Source: Eutreptiella sp. 'Long Island Sound 2002' (lineage: Eukaryota > Euglenozoa > Euglenophyceae > Eutreptiales > Eutreptiaceae). From it: a DNA stretch of 64,000 bases. The stretch spans positions 2,316,612 to 2,380,611 of the forward strand of contig OZ038382.1 of NCBI GenBank assembly GCA_964036045.1. Direction: 5' to 3'. Of the stretch, positions 22,535 to 34,782 are shown one piece after another. Within the stretch, counting starts at the first letter, position 1. Every line of letters starts with the position of its first letter. The notes below the pieces were generated by a model. It did not search any database. It saw only the letters and a program-made list of their open reading frames with translations, and was not told the origin of the DNA. Both the position numbers and the translations under genes were made by a program.

Positions 22535-25500
22535 CATCGTCGAAGTCCGCAGAGAACGCGGAGGCAAATCTGCAGAACGATCCTGAGGTCGGGGAGGCGA
22601 ACATTGAGGAGGACAGGCTGGTGAAGGAGACGGGCGTGAGGGACGATACGGAGGCGAGGGAAGCAGACGAGGCACTCCAGCGAGCGTTGAACGACGGGGC
22701 CGGCCTGCCCTGGTCGCACTGCAGGCTGATGGTGTTGGGCGGAGGAGGCAGTGGCAAAACGAGCACCCTCGCCACCCTCGCGGGCAAGCCCTTGGACAGC
22801 GCCTCCGCCTCGACCGTCGGGGCGCAGACGCAGACCCTGCAGCTCCGCAAGAACGAGCTCATTGTTGGGCATGGCGCGCCGCTGCAGAAGTACGAGCCCA
22901 CGACCTCGGAGCTTGCCGTCGCCGCCGCCGCGCACGCGGCGGTGCTGTCCGACCGGGACGCTGCACTGCCGCCCGAGCGGGGCTCGGTCCTGGACCGCCT
23001 CACGAAGGACGAGGAGTCGCCGGGCTCGCCGCACCCACGCGACCCGGCCCCGGGTCCCCATATTGCCCCACCCGCAGCCCCGGCCAAGACCGAGCCGTCT
23101 ACGCCGGGCGCGCAGGCGCGGGCGCCAGGCCCCAACGCCGCACATGCCCCACACGGCGCCGCGGCCGTTGCCAGTGCCGGCCCCGTCGCCGCCCCGGCCG
23201 CCGCCTCGCCCAGCCCTCCTCCCCGCAAGGCTGAGGTGGCCCCGCCGGAGAAGGTCGCGGCGGCGATGGTCCTGGAATTCCGCTCCGGTAAAAAGGAGCG
23301 GAATAAGGTCCTCACCGTCTACGACTCCGGCGGCCAAGACTACTTTGCGGACCTCCATGACATCATGAATGCCGCTGGAGGCACGATGTTCATGGTAGTG
23401 TTCTCGCTGGTGGGGCTGCAGGACAGGCTCAGCAGAGACCAGACGATCGATCAGCTGGTGGGCCACCTGAATTCCATTGCGTTGCACGCTGCCAGCGCCC
23501 CCGTCCTTTTGGTCGGCACGCGCAAGGACCAGGTGGAGGGTGGCGATGCTGAGCTGCGCGAGCTGAGCGAGTTGCTGGATGTGAAGCTCTCGCGGCGGTG
23601 CAATGCGGCGTTCCAGGCCGTCGTGCGCGGCAGCAGGTGCTGTTTCTGTCGTTTGTGACATGCGGTGGGGGAGTTGGCAGCAGGGCTTCTCTCGGGGACG
23701 GTTGGAGTGCGCCAACGCGGAACAAATTGGCCTTTTTTTTTTTAGTAATTCTGCACGTTTCGTTCCATGACGAAATAATGTCGTCTCTGGGGGGGCCATG
23801 TGTGTACTTTCAGAAATCTGCATGAAAAGGGCATGAAAATGACCTTGTGCCCAGGGTCTGTCTCACCACCAATATGTGAAAAATGCGGCCCCGACGTGAA
23901 CACGATTTGGCCAACAACGTCCTTGTTCTTAGACAAGAAACGGGCTGATTTTGGCCAAGCTATTGTCTTTTTTCTGTCAGTTCTTGCATGTAGCCTCCCC
24001 CACACAGCGCCAGAAAGTGACAGTTTTGTTCACTGTTTTCGCTGCAGCCCCGACGGCGAAGGCGACCTCTCCTTCTTCGCCGTGGAGAACTCGAAAGGGT
24101 TCGCGGCCGACCCCACCATCCGCGAGTTGGCTGCTGCAATCGAGAAGGCGACGGACGACCTGCCGACGATGAAGCTGCGGGTCCCCCCCGGCTGGCTCAA
24201 GGTCTACGATGAGCTCCGGCGCCGGCCCTCCATGAAACCCCCACAACAGCACCTCCCCCTCAGCGAAGTGGTCAGCATCGCGGCGCAGTGCGGCCTCCCG
24301 CACCGGGGGCTGCAGCTGGAGCACGAAGTCCACGCGATGCTCGAGTTTTTTCACTCCCTCGGGGCCGTCCTGTGGTTCGACGCCCCGGGGCTGCGCCACG
24401 TCGTCGTCCTGGACCCCCAGTGGGTCATCGACGGCGTCAGCACCATCGTCCGCAACTTCGACATCCACGCCATGCCCTGCGACAGGGAATGCGCGCGGTC
24501 GTTCGAGCGGGAGTGGAGCCAGCTGACCCGCGAGGCACGCCTGGACCTCGCGCTCGTCCCGCGCCTGTGGCAGGACGAGCAGTTCGCCCCTTACCACGAC
24601 TTCCTTCTGCTGACGATGGTCCGATTCGGGCTGGCGGTGCCCCTGAAGGGGCGCAACGAGGTGCTCGTGCCGCCCCTCCTGGTGTTCACCAGCAGCACCG
24701 CCGCCCCCCCCGCGCCGCCGGACGGGGCCCTGGACTTCCTCCTGCACTTCAGCGCCGGGGGCGCGGCTGCGGGGGCAAAGCCGTCGCCGCTCTGGACGGC
24801 GAGCGACGTGCAGCGCGGCTTCCTGCCGCTGGGCGCCTTCCACCGGCTGTGCGGCGCGGCCATCGGCTGGTGCTTCCACACGTCGGTGGGCTTCGAGCCC
24901 TCGTTGGGCAAGGGGCATGCCTACGTCGTGTTCGGCCGCCACCGGCTGGCGCTGCTGCATCAGCCCGGGCAGCCCGCCGTCCGCGTGCAGCTGTTCACCA
25001 ACGGCCAAAACGGGGAGGCCCGCGCGGTGCTCGATCGGCTCCGGCTGCTGCTGTTCGACGCCCTGCGCCACTTCCCTGGCCTTGGGTGTGTGATGCTGTT
25101 GCCTTTGCCCGGCCACGAGGGCCACTATGTGGACCGGGAATGCCTGCTGCAGTTGGAGGGGCAGACGATTTTTGTCGGGGCAGGGCAGCTGACTTCGGCG
25201 GAGGTGTTGGACCTGCTCCGGCCATGGGTCCCCCCCTCTGACGAGGCACGGCCGGACGTGTTCATCAGCTACCGCTGGGGCGAAGACGACTCCCGGCGGG
25301 CCGACACCCTGTTTGACGCCCTGTCGACCAAGGAGCTGCGCGTGTTCCAGGACAAGCGGTGGCTTAAGGACGGCAGCCGCTTCGACATGCAGTTCATGAC
25401 TGCCATGCTCGGGGCGACCGTCGTCACGCCGCTGCTGAGCTGGGATGCGCTTAAGCGCATGACGGCGCTCACGCCGAGCAGCCCGTGCGACAACGTCCTC

Positions 25501-26298
25501 CTAGAGTGGACGCTCGCCCTGGAGCTGCACAAGCGCTTGGGCATAAAGGTCGTGCCGCTCCTAATTGGGCCAATGGTCGAGGCGGCCGACGGCACAGGGC
25601 GCGTCATGCGGGATCTCTTCGCCGAACGGCCGCCCAGGCTGCGCCCTGACGGCCGTGGCAACGAGCTCGATGTTGACGGTGTTCCTGTGCCGGACGACCG
25701 CCCGGTACTGTCCCGCGTGCCAGACGTGTTGGTGAAGAGTGTGTGTGACCGTGTCGACGAGTTTCTCAGGTCCCAGGGGCACGAACCATGCACGCAGCAC
25801 CGAAGTGCCCAGCAGGTGGTCCACCAGCTGTCATTATTTCTTGGAGTGCAGATGTGGGCACTTCAGACTTCGCACGGTAAGGGCGGGGTGCTGGCTTTGC
25901 ATGAGCAGTGGGGCTGTGTGGAGCGGGTGGCAGATCAGGTGTACAAAACTGTTGTGGCAGCCAGAAGCGGGACTCAGAGTCCCGAGAAGCAGACCCTGAC
26001 ATCCGACGGATTCACAGGGAAAACCGAACAAGCCACACGGCCCAGGTCAGCCTCGTCCCGGCAGACCGCCCGGGGTTTGAGGCCTGATGCGCAGGCCATT
26101 GTGGACCGCAGCGCTGAAGAGCTAGAAAATTTCCTGCAGAACGCAGGCTATTCCCATTATCTGAACATACTTTTGGAAAACGACATTTACAGCCTTGAGA
26201 ACCTGTGTTATATGCAGGAGGAGGATCTCATTCAGATGGGTTTCAAGAGGGGTGCAGCGATAGTCATCAGAAGGAGGCTCATGGAGCACCGTAAGTAG
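22535..26298 (+). CDS. Roc-COR GTPase with TIR and SAM domains (Roco-type), 5'-partial
   Basis: Visible exons are 22535-23636 and 24048-26298. The first opens mid-codon after a TTTGCAG acceptor, so upstream exons are missing. The 411-bp intron (donor CAG|GTGCTG, acceptor CGCTGCAG) joins a split serine codon. Over about 1116 residues the order is: Roc GTPase with P-loop GGGGSGKTS (68-76), switch II DSGGQDYF (from 263) and VGTRKD as the G4 motif (326-331); COR region (about 368-760, with LEHEVHAMLEFFHSLGAVLW and VVLDPQWVIDGV); TIR domain (about 769-905, starting PDVFISYRWGEDD, with VFQDKRWLKDGSRF and a candidate catalytic glutamate in NVLLEWTLALE); and SAM domain (about 1056-1114, ELENFLQNAGYSHYL to EEDLIQMGFKRGA). 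A Pro/Ala-rich insert of over 80 residues (about 158-240) lies between G1 and G3. Roco GTPases dimerise through COR; TIR domains signal or cleave NAD; SAM domains oligomerise. Innate-immune or stress signalling is inferred. The end is at TAG 26296, or a GTAAGT donor at 26291 may splice to TTCTTTGCATGTAA at 26482. Confidence 0.85.
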
Positions 26299-28981
26299 CT
26301 CTCAGCAGTTTATGAGTATTGCATTGATGGAATACTCCGATTTGGTAAAAAGAAAAAAGCCACCAGATCTCTTCACTGTTTTTTCTCACCTTCAATGGCA
26401 TTTTGCGATGCACATCCACACACAGACAGAAAGCTGTATGTCGAACAAAGTGACCTCTGACCCGTTCTCTTGTCTCTGCAGTTCTTTGCATGTAATTCCT
26501 GTGAATGTCACCCGGGTGTCCCACGACATTTGTGTCACATGCCTGAGGAGGGAAGGCCCATGTCTGCCCTCTCTTTGCCTCCCCCAGGCACCTGGGCTCA
26601 TATCACTACCCCTACCCCCCCCCCCCCCCCCCACGCCAGGAACAGTGCAGGCAGAACGCCATGGATACAAGACCAATTTCCGGTTCACTAACGTGCATCG
26701 GAGAGGGCCGGCCCACCATACACATTCAATGCTATCTGTCATCTGTATTCTAAGGCCTCTGTCGTCTGCATTTCTTCTGCTCCTGACTGATGTTGTATGT
26801 TTCACTAAGCCAATGGACAGCCCTGGGGACTTATCAGCACCGCATTTCGCGGCATATCATGTGAGCATGTCAGTGAATGGCCGGCATCTTGCCGCGCCAT
26901 GTACTGCATCTCATGTCGTGGCATTTGTTGGCGCCATTCTCCACGGCTGAATCACGTCATGTCCTCACCTCTTGCTCGGTTCTGGATACCCGCAGACCAT
27001 GTTTTTGTGCCAAATACATCCAATCATACACTCGCCTTTGGTGCATTGTTTGCCCTCTCGTTTATAGCATGTGCTGATTGTAACGTATTCCATTACCACC
27101 CTGACTGTTGTTGTTTGGATGTTTGAGGCCATTGATCAATGTCAAATGCACAAGCACATGCAGTACGAATGGTCATGTGTGAGCTGTCACGTGTGGTGTG
27201 TTCTTTGAGAAGACGTAAACACAACATGCAGCACATGCAGTTCACAAGAATGTGTGAAAAGCTTGCCAAGAGCCTGAAAATGGCCCTAGGCGCCTTTCAT
27301 ACACCTCCCCCCCCCTCTCCCTGCGAAGGATGGGAGCAGCCGTTGCCGCCGACCGCCGCGTCTACGGCAGTGCATCGAAGTCACACACGGATCGCAGGGA
27401 GGGCGACGGTTGGCCGGACAGTACTTTGCAGCGATGAAATACCATCCCCAGCCCCGAATCACACCACTAAGTGGATCTTCACAGACGACCAGGACCAGGC
27501 ATCACCAAAGTCCACGGTTCCGAACGGTGCGGACAGACTTGAGCAGGTCGGCCTATTCAGGGTCCCGCACGCCGTGCGGACAGGGGGTCAGCGCAGACGC
27601 AGGACATGGCAGAGCCCCCGTGCCGCCCCCCCAAGCCTCGCCCTCAGTGTACACGGCGCGAGACAAGGACCCGTACCAAGGGCTCAGGTGTCTCCGCTGT
27701 GGGCCCTCCCGTGCCCCTCACCCGGGGTCTCCCTCTCGGGGGCGCCGACGCTCTCCCCTGTCCGAAAGGTGCGGACAGAGGCCGGCCTATTCAGGGTCCC
27801 GCAGGCTGTGCGCACAGGGGCGTGGCAGGGGCTGGCCACCTCCCCATGCCCCCCCCCCCCCCTGAGCGGACGCTGTGCGAGGGAGGGACCCCCAAACGCC
27901 GCGGAAACAACGCCTCGTGTCGTTCTGACAAGGGCGTTGTTCTCCAAAGGGGAGGGGGAGGGGGGCAGAGATGCATTGGAAGGGGGGGGGGGGCCTCCAG
28001 GGCGCCCAGTCTACGCCCAGCCACTGTCCCCCTGACCCCCAAGTGCCAGCTTCAACGGCATTTGTAACCGATAGTAACCGCCCCCAACCGCTTTGGCAAC
28101 CTCCTCCAACCGCCTGTCTAACCGCTTCCGGGGCCGCCTCTGAGGTCCCTTCCCTTCTGATGCATCCCGGGGAGGGGGGTAAGGTCAGTCAGTTCCATCA
28201 CGGAATTGCCACGGCCGCAAGCATCAGTGATCCTGGGGCTCGGAACGGCCGGTGTTGGGCCCCAATGGCCTACGCATACCTCCCACTGCATGCGGGACGC
28301 TGCAGGCAGGAGGACGCGCGGCCCTGCCACGCAATGCCCCGCAACTCGTGGCCTCGCAGTTCCCATGGCAGCGTCCTGCAGGTTCACGCGGCACGAACGC
28401 GGTCCGAGGGCCGGGTATTCGTTGGAGGACAGGCACCAGGGCACAGCGATGCCCCAGGTCGCCCGATGATTTCCACGACGATTGAGTTGACAGTGCGCGA
28501 CCACCACAAACGAGACCCGAGTCGTGCGTGTGGCCAGCAAATCCGCAACCGCAGGGGGTGGGCGGGTTTGCAACTCCGGGGGCGGGGGGTGGGGGGGGGG
28601 TCAATGCAGCCCCTCTGGCTAAACCCCACCTCAAAGGCTCAGTTGACGCCCCCCCCCCCCAAAATCCTACCGAGACTGACCCCCGGGCCCCGGAGGTGAC
28701 CCGGACCCAAAATTCGGATTTTTGTTATCATTTGCCATGGATTTGGTGAAAAAAAGAAAGACCATTTTCAATGCTCAAAAGAATTTGCAGCGCCTTCGAC
28801 GCCAGACTTCATAATAACTGATTGATGGTCCTGTCAATTTGAGCCCTTTTCCCGGACCCCCCCCCTCCCCCCGGGAGTTGAAAGCCCGACGTCCCCAGCG
28901 GGTGCTGCACCAGCCCCACCGGCGACCCTCCCGCCGCCGTCCCAGTCGACACCGCGCACCGCGGCGGCCCTTTCGACGCAG
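26299..28981. other. No supported gene; short internal duplication
   Basis: After a possible tiny alternative last exon of the preceding gene (26482-26495), no exon is supported. The long plus-strand frame 27139-28035 carries two similar blocks: 27520-27588 and 27762-27821 both contain GGTGCGGACAGA and GGCCTATTCAGGGTCCCGCA. It has no domain. An 18-C run lies at 26615-26632. Confidence 0.45.
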
Positions 28982-31617
28982 TCACTTCCCATCGGATGGC
29001 GCCGGGGGCACAACGAAATGGTCCATGTCCGAGAACGCATAGACGGCCCCGAAAGAGTACTGAATGGGTCCCCCCCGGAACGCGTCCGCCGCCTTCGCGA
29101 GGACGGCCAGGTACGCCTCGTGCTTGTCCGCCGGGATGCCGTCCAGGCCGTACGCCAGGGTGATGTGCGGCGTGTATGCAGCGGCCCACGCGGGGCCATA
29201 CACGCAGGAGTACTCCGGCACGCAGGCCATCAGGTGCTCGTTCAGCTGCCGCCTCACCTGCACCGACGCATGCACCCGCACGACTGACGCGAGGCGAGCA
29301 GGCGTGGCAAACGGGGCGCAGCGCTGGTCGCGAAGGAATCTCGTCGGGCGGAAGAAGATCAGTAGAAGAAGCGGTGGAAAATATGGGGGCAAAGTCCAGA
29401 ATATCGGGGTAAAGCAAATGGGGCCTCAAGCCGTTTGGATCTCAAATCGGTGGTGATTAGAGCCTTGGGCACAGAAAACCGTCCACCACGAAAGAGACCA
29501 AACACCAACAGAATCAAATGGCACAGGGGGGCAGTGGATCAGGTTTAGAGGGTGGAGGGTTTGTATATAGATGCACATAATTGCTGAGACTCTCGAACTG
29601 GCAGGACCATTTATTTTTAAAAAAAAAAAGAAGAGGAAGCAGTTAAAGAGGTGCATGGGGTGGCTAGGCCCTTTCTGTGGGGACCGGGACAAGAAATGTT
29701 TCGGGTGGATCTGGGTGAGATGTCAGACTTGTTTGATTTTGTTGGGCTAACTCGAAGTGTTCACAAGTACTCAAGATGGTTCTGGGAAATTGGGCGAGGG
29801 CACAGGGCGAAGACGCATAGCTCATACACCATCTGGATGAGATGCCAGACCTCATCGTGTGTCACGCACAGCACAAATCTGGAGCCGTGGCCAGGCACCA
29901 GCCCTCGCACAGACGGGCAGTGGACGTGTGATGAATCCCGTTCGGCCCACCGGCTCGGAAAAAACAAGAAGCACGACCATCGGCGGCCGGGCGCCTTTCT
30001 GCAGGAGGCAGGCGCAGAAGGAGTTCAATGCCTCAGGGGCAAACGCAGCAGCACTGCGCTGCCCCACCCCCCTCCGCAGTGCAGGCTCGGAGCTCGCGGG
30101 GACAAGCCTCGTAGCCCGACCCCGTCGGCCAGCCTGACAGGCCCGCACACACATGATTGCGGGGCACACGAGCACAATGCAGGCTCCTCATGTAACACGA
30201 GATGCAGCATCTCCAACGCCAATAGGCACCTTTCTGGAGGCAACAGGCGCACAGCAGTGGGCACCGAACACGCGGTGTCCCGGAAAGCGGGAAACAGGCC
30301 ATGCGCTGCCACTCTGGCAGCGCAGGCACAGCAGCATATCACTTCCATGCGTGCACGCGCGCACACCCATACACACAATGGGGGTCGCAGGAACACCAAA
30401 AAGGGAAGAAAAAGGGGGAATTAAACCCCCTCCGGAGAGGCTGCAGAGCAGCCCTGCACGTCTGCAGGCGGTTCAGTGCAATGGCATGGTGCACCACCCG
30501 CAGTATGTTGTTTGGGGTTTCCCTCCATTTTCGCGCTGCTGAGCCCTGGATGCTGGTCCCTTTACGGCCGACGTGTCAGGGATCGGGCTGGGACTCTATC
30601 GGGTTGGTGCCGTGCATGCCGGTCCACGCACCCCTCCCTTTGGGTGTGAGCCGTTCCAATACATCCCTGCTGGAGGGGGCCAGAGGGATCGGGTGTGCTG
30701 GACTGCAATGGCCCAGGGCTTGCTGCGCTTAGCGTAGCGTGGGGGATACCGCAAGTTTGCACCGTGTCGCGGTGTGTCGCGCGTGCCTTACTATTGCTCG
30801 CTGTTCACCCTGCGCTCGCAGTGTTCCGTGACGTGGTTTCCAAGTTGGGCATGCTTTTTGGTGCGTAAGGCGTGCTGTCATTCGTTTAGCGCCGGGCTCC
30901 GCGCCTGCCACAACCGCCGTCTTCATGGCCCAACGTCCAGCGTGACATCGTCGTCAAGGCTTCGCTCCATGAGCAATTCCCGCATTGCGCTGGCTGGGGT
31001 TCGAGTCAAGAGGGGGAGAGGGGGGGTCGCGACGCGGTGCGGGGCAAGGTCCCGGCGTGCGGCGCCACCGTCGCGCACGCGCGTCGCACCTGCACGCACA
31101 GCTCTTGGCTGTGGGCGTCCAGCTCCACGGCGAGGACGATGTACCGGCCGCCCCACGTCCGCAGCCCCTCCACGTACCCGCTCAGCATCACGCGGCCCGC
31201 CAGGTCCCGCACGAACCCCTGCGCCGCCGCGGCGACCCGCGCCGCCACCGCGTCGTACCCCGCCAGGCCGGCCCGGTGCTTCTGGTTGATCAGGTCCATC
31301 GTCGTGATGTGGTAGTGCTCCGGCGCCACGAAGCCGAACCGCTCCAGCAGCCCAAGGGCCCCCAGCGGCTGCACCAGCAGCTCGTCCACATGCGCCAGGG
31401 CGTCCAGCTGCTCCACAGAGACCACCTCCATGACCGTGTGGCCCTCGAAGGGCAGCGGGGCGCCGGTCTTGAGGTACTTCTTGCGGCCGCCAAATATCTC
31501 GTCCCGCGTCGCGTTGCCGTCGGTGGCGGATCCGGCGATGCGGGCATTGATCGAGGCGAGAACGTCCACGGAGCAGTCAGGAACGGACATCGGCACTGCG
31601 ACAAAGGGCAATGACAC
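28982..31617 (-). CDS. 2H phosphoesterase (LigT / cyclic phosphodiesterase-like), two exons
   Basis: Exon 1 is 31617-31090 (176 codons) and exon 2 is 29257-28982 (91 codons plus TGA), phase 0, giving 267 residues from ATG at 31617. Each exon supplies one of the two H-x-T motifs that define this superfamily: HYHITTMDL in exon 1 (H103, T105) and PHITLAYG in exon 2 (H207, T209). The family hydrolyses or makes 2',5' bonds or 2',3'-cyclic phosphates on RNA or small nucleotides. Both motifs are intact, so activity is plausible; the substrate cannot be told. No targeting signal is evident. The 1832-bp intron is bordered by the direct repeat GTGCAGGTG, so the exact splice point is ambiguous within that repeat although the protein is not. 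About 1.8 kb of intron is GC-rich and shows no other gene. Confidence 0.75.
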
Positions 31618-34600
31618 GGCCTTTTACCCCCCCCCCCCCCGCCCCCTAATGTCAGGGGGCCGGGGGTACCCTCCCCTCCCCTTGTCCCAACACAGCCCGG
31701 GTTCTGGTGCAGGGGGCAAAAATGCAGAAACACGGTGTCGCCGTGTCTGGACAGGCCCGTGGTACCGCGCGGCACGTACCACGGAACACATGTGGCAGAC
31801 ATAGGCCAACCTGACCGCTTCATGACGACAAAAGGGTGCCCAACAGGCCGAGCACATGGAGGTACAGCTACACCAATACTTTGACACCCGTATTGACCCT
31901 TCCTGCAGCCTGCACAAAGCTACAAACCACATTCTCCATTGGATTGGAACCGCCAAAACGATCGTTCCAAACAAGACCCAAAAGTGCGGAAACACGGGGC
32001 CGCCGTGTTCGTTCAAGCACGTGTGACGGCAAGGCGGAGGACACCATTTCGACACCCGGGCTCAGCCTTGAAACAGCTGGGCTCACTAACAACATACCCC
32101 GCCTGCACTCTGGTATAAGCTACGCAAAAGCACCAAATTAATACGGTCCCTACGCCTACTGTAGCTTGGACAAAGGCGTAGCTTACGCGCAACACACACA
32201 ACTACCGGCACACACATGAGTGAGCATATGGTATGAGTGCACCTTAACCTCCACCCACGTTCCCAAAGGCATGCAAACACAAGATAGTGTTGGTAACGTG
32301 AAATTTCAGGTTCCCACCCATGTTCTTCACACAAGTATTGAAGCATGAGAGTGCCGGGCGAGGGCGACACAATGTTGTGCGTGAGCGGTATGGTGGCCGA
32401 CAAGCGCCCGAGAGAACTTATAGCGTGGCAAGACGAGATGGATATACAAGGCACGGGTGCAGGCCTTGAGGATGCGGCCCACGTCGCGGTGCTCCGGTGA
32501 GAATTTTGCCGCAAGCTGGTGTCGCCTACCGACCAATGTGGCCCCAAGCAGGCACTTGGGGTTCCCCTATGGGCAATATTGGCCACAGGGGAGCTACGGG
32601 GGGCGCCCAAGGGGGGGCACTCGTCGGTAGCGCTCGGTAGCGCTGGTGGTGCGGAGTGGCACGTCACCCGGGGCACCAGGCGTGCGCAGACGGTGGTCAA
32701 GTGCTTGGGTAGACGCTACGTGGCACGGGTAGCGCCAAACTATCTTGGGAAAGCAGCAGAAGGGGCGCACAGTAGGTTCATGGTGTTCTTTGTGTATGGG
32801 ACCTCGTACTTTGAGTTGGTTGCAAACCAAGCATGGGACCAGCACATGTCCCTACTCCGTATGCTCCGGCTGCTAGAGAGGGGTGCCCTGTGGAGCCTGG
32901 TGTCATGATGTGCTAGAGGTGGCTCCTGCCATGCAGGGCGGGGCCGTGCTCACACAATGGCGCCATGATGAGGGTGGCACAGCGCGTGCGCCCGATCTGT
33001 GGATACACAACCATCAACATGTAGAAGCACACCTCCACTTGTGACAAACAGCGGAGAAATGGCGCATGCTGCAATCGAAGGCCACAGTGTTGCAACTCAC
33101 CGCATTGGCTCTTGTTGAAGTCTAGAGTGAGAAGGAAGATGTGGACCTCAACGTACCATGGTATGTGTGCATCCCCATTGCCGTCATGGGGCCGGCCGGG
33201 GTGTGGCATCACCCTATGGGTGTGGCTGCGCCGAGGCAGCACCAAGCACGATGGACATTGTCTGTTGCTTCATAGGAGGCACACCCTGGTGGTCATCATC
33301 AGCACCATAATGGGCCCATTGGGGCTGGTGGCAACACACATGCCCCAAAGGACGGAGACGGATGCCTACGAGTGGGTGACCCCAACATCCGGAATGCCCT
33401 CAACGGAGTCCGATTCATAGCTGCCGGAGACTCTAACCACTACGTGCCGTTCCATGATCAGAGCATTGCCCTCAACCAGTGGCACCATCCCAAGAGTCGT
33501 GGAGGAGCCGCCGCTGCACAAGGGCCGGGCAATGGCGCCCAGGGACCGCACCACATGGGCTACGGTTTGGTATGCCACGGGTGTAGCAGACCACCCTAGT
33601 GTGGCATGTTGTTTCTTGCTCAGGTGGCGGGGCCCAAGCTACATTTGGCGGGAGACCAATGGAGATGACGGTAGTACGGTGATATCATGTAGGCCCTCAG
33701 CTATCTTTGTCTGACCACGGCGGCGTGGACCGTCCTGATGTGCGAGGCCATGGCTGCTATGGCAAAGCATAAACAACACCGGGAAACGGGCGGAGATCTG
33801 TGGAGCATGCTTCTAGCCAAGGTGGATTGCCTCACAGGCTGGGAGCAAGCCTCCACATGGCTTCACGAGGAAATCTCCCGCACGCCGTGGAAACACATGG
33901 TGGCCGAGAAGCAGGTATTGATGCACGGCCTCTTGGCGGGCCAGGTGATGAGTACCATTCACCCGGTCAAGCCAATACCGCGGCTCTTGGTCAAGGAGAT
34001 CCGGGGTTTAGAGGCCCAAAAAGTTGCAAAGTGTGAGAAGCTCAAAGGGTTGGTTGAGCCTGAGGCCACCAAGAGGCACCTGCAACCCCGGACGGAGATG
34101 GCTGAAGTGACATCGACATGATTATGTTGCCTGCTATACGGACATACCTAGCGAGGAGTACGGCGTATTCAAGTGTGCCAGGGCGCACGCGGCATAGCAA
34201 CATGGTACGGGAGCCATGGTAGGGCTGAATTTGAAGGGGGTGGCCGGTGGGTTTGTGCTTGGGGTGGGGGAGGGGGTCCAATGCTTGGGGCCTCAAAAGG
34301 TCAGTTGTGGACCCGCCAATTAGCTCTAGCCGCACTTGCCTACACACGGCCTTCATCGCCTTCTCGGTTCATTGCTTGTCCGGCTAGCCATTTAATGTTC
34401 CATGGCATATTGTTCTTCCTTGCACCCTCCCTGACTGGGGAGAGACAAGTCCTGTTGGTTCTGGGCATTATTGCGTGGTCAAGCCGGAGCATCGCTCTGA
34501 GTTGGGTCGTGGCGTTTGCTTGTGTTCCATGTTGGCCCTTCTAGGGTGTGCTTGCTGTAGCGGGCCTCACTCGGCCACACACCTTGCTAATGTGGCATGG

Positions 34601-34782
34601 GGGTTGGGGAGAGGAGACGTCAATGGTCACCCTGTTTGCCGCTGTCACCAGTTGAGGTGTGTTGTGTTGGTCCTTTGGTTTGGTCTAAATCCATACCCGT
34701 CCACATGCAAAAGCACACGCACACAGAAAACGATAAGAAGCGTCGGTATGCGAGTCCTGGGCGCTTTGGTGTGGTGCACCTA
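31618..34782. other. No confident gene; possible decayed mobile DNA
   Basis: Frames are short and broken. The most protein-like is described separately (33738-34121). I see no domain, tRNA or clear repeat array here. Confidence 0.4.
33738..34121 (+). CDS. Unrecognised open frame of 127 codons
   Basis: The composition is balanced and charged (for example KPIPRLLVKEIRGLEAQKVA and AKVDCLTGWEQASTWLHEE), unlike the Pro/Gly/Arg frames around it, so it may be a remnant of a real coding region or a mobile-element protein. It begins with an ATG-type codon inside a longer, poorly conserved stretch and ends in TGA. There is no homology I recognise, no splice context I trust, and no neighbour that suggests a function. 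Confidence 0.2.
   Translation: MCEAMAAMAKHKQHRETGGDLWSMLLAKVDCLTGWEQASTWLHEEISRTPWKHMVAEKQVLMHGLLAGQVMSTIHPVKPIPRLLVKEIRGLEAQKVAKCEKLKGLVEPEATKRHLQPRTEMAEVTST

Noticed and set aside
22375-23823. 482-codon minus-strand open frame
   Set aside because: It is antisense to the Roc exon and arises from the GC-rich codon use there; no domain, and the plus strand carries all GTPase motifs.
23977-25241. Long frames in other registers (23977-25125 minus, 24288-25241 plus)
   Set aside because: Shadows of the COR-coding exon; their composition is Arg/Ala/Pro-rich with no motif.
27139-28035. 298-codon plus frame with repeated FRVP-AVRTG blocks as a gene
   Set aside because: The similarity is a DNA-level duplication and the rest is Pro/Arg-rich with no motif.
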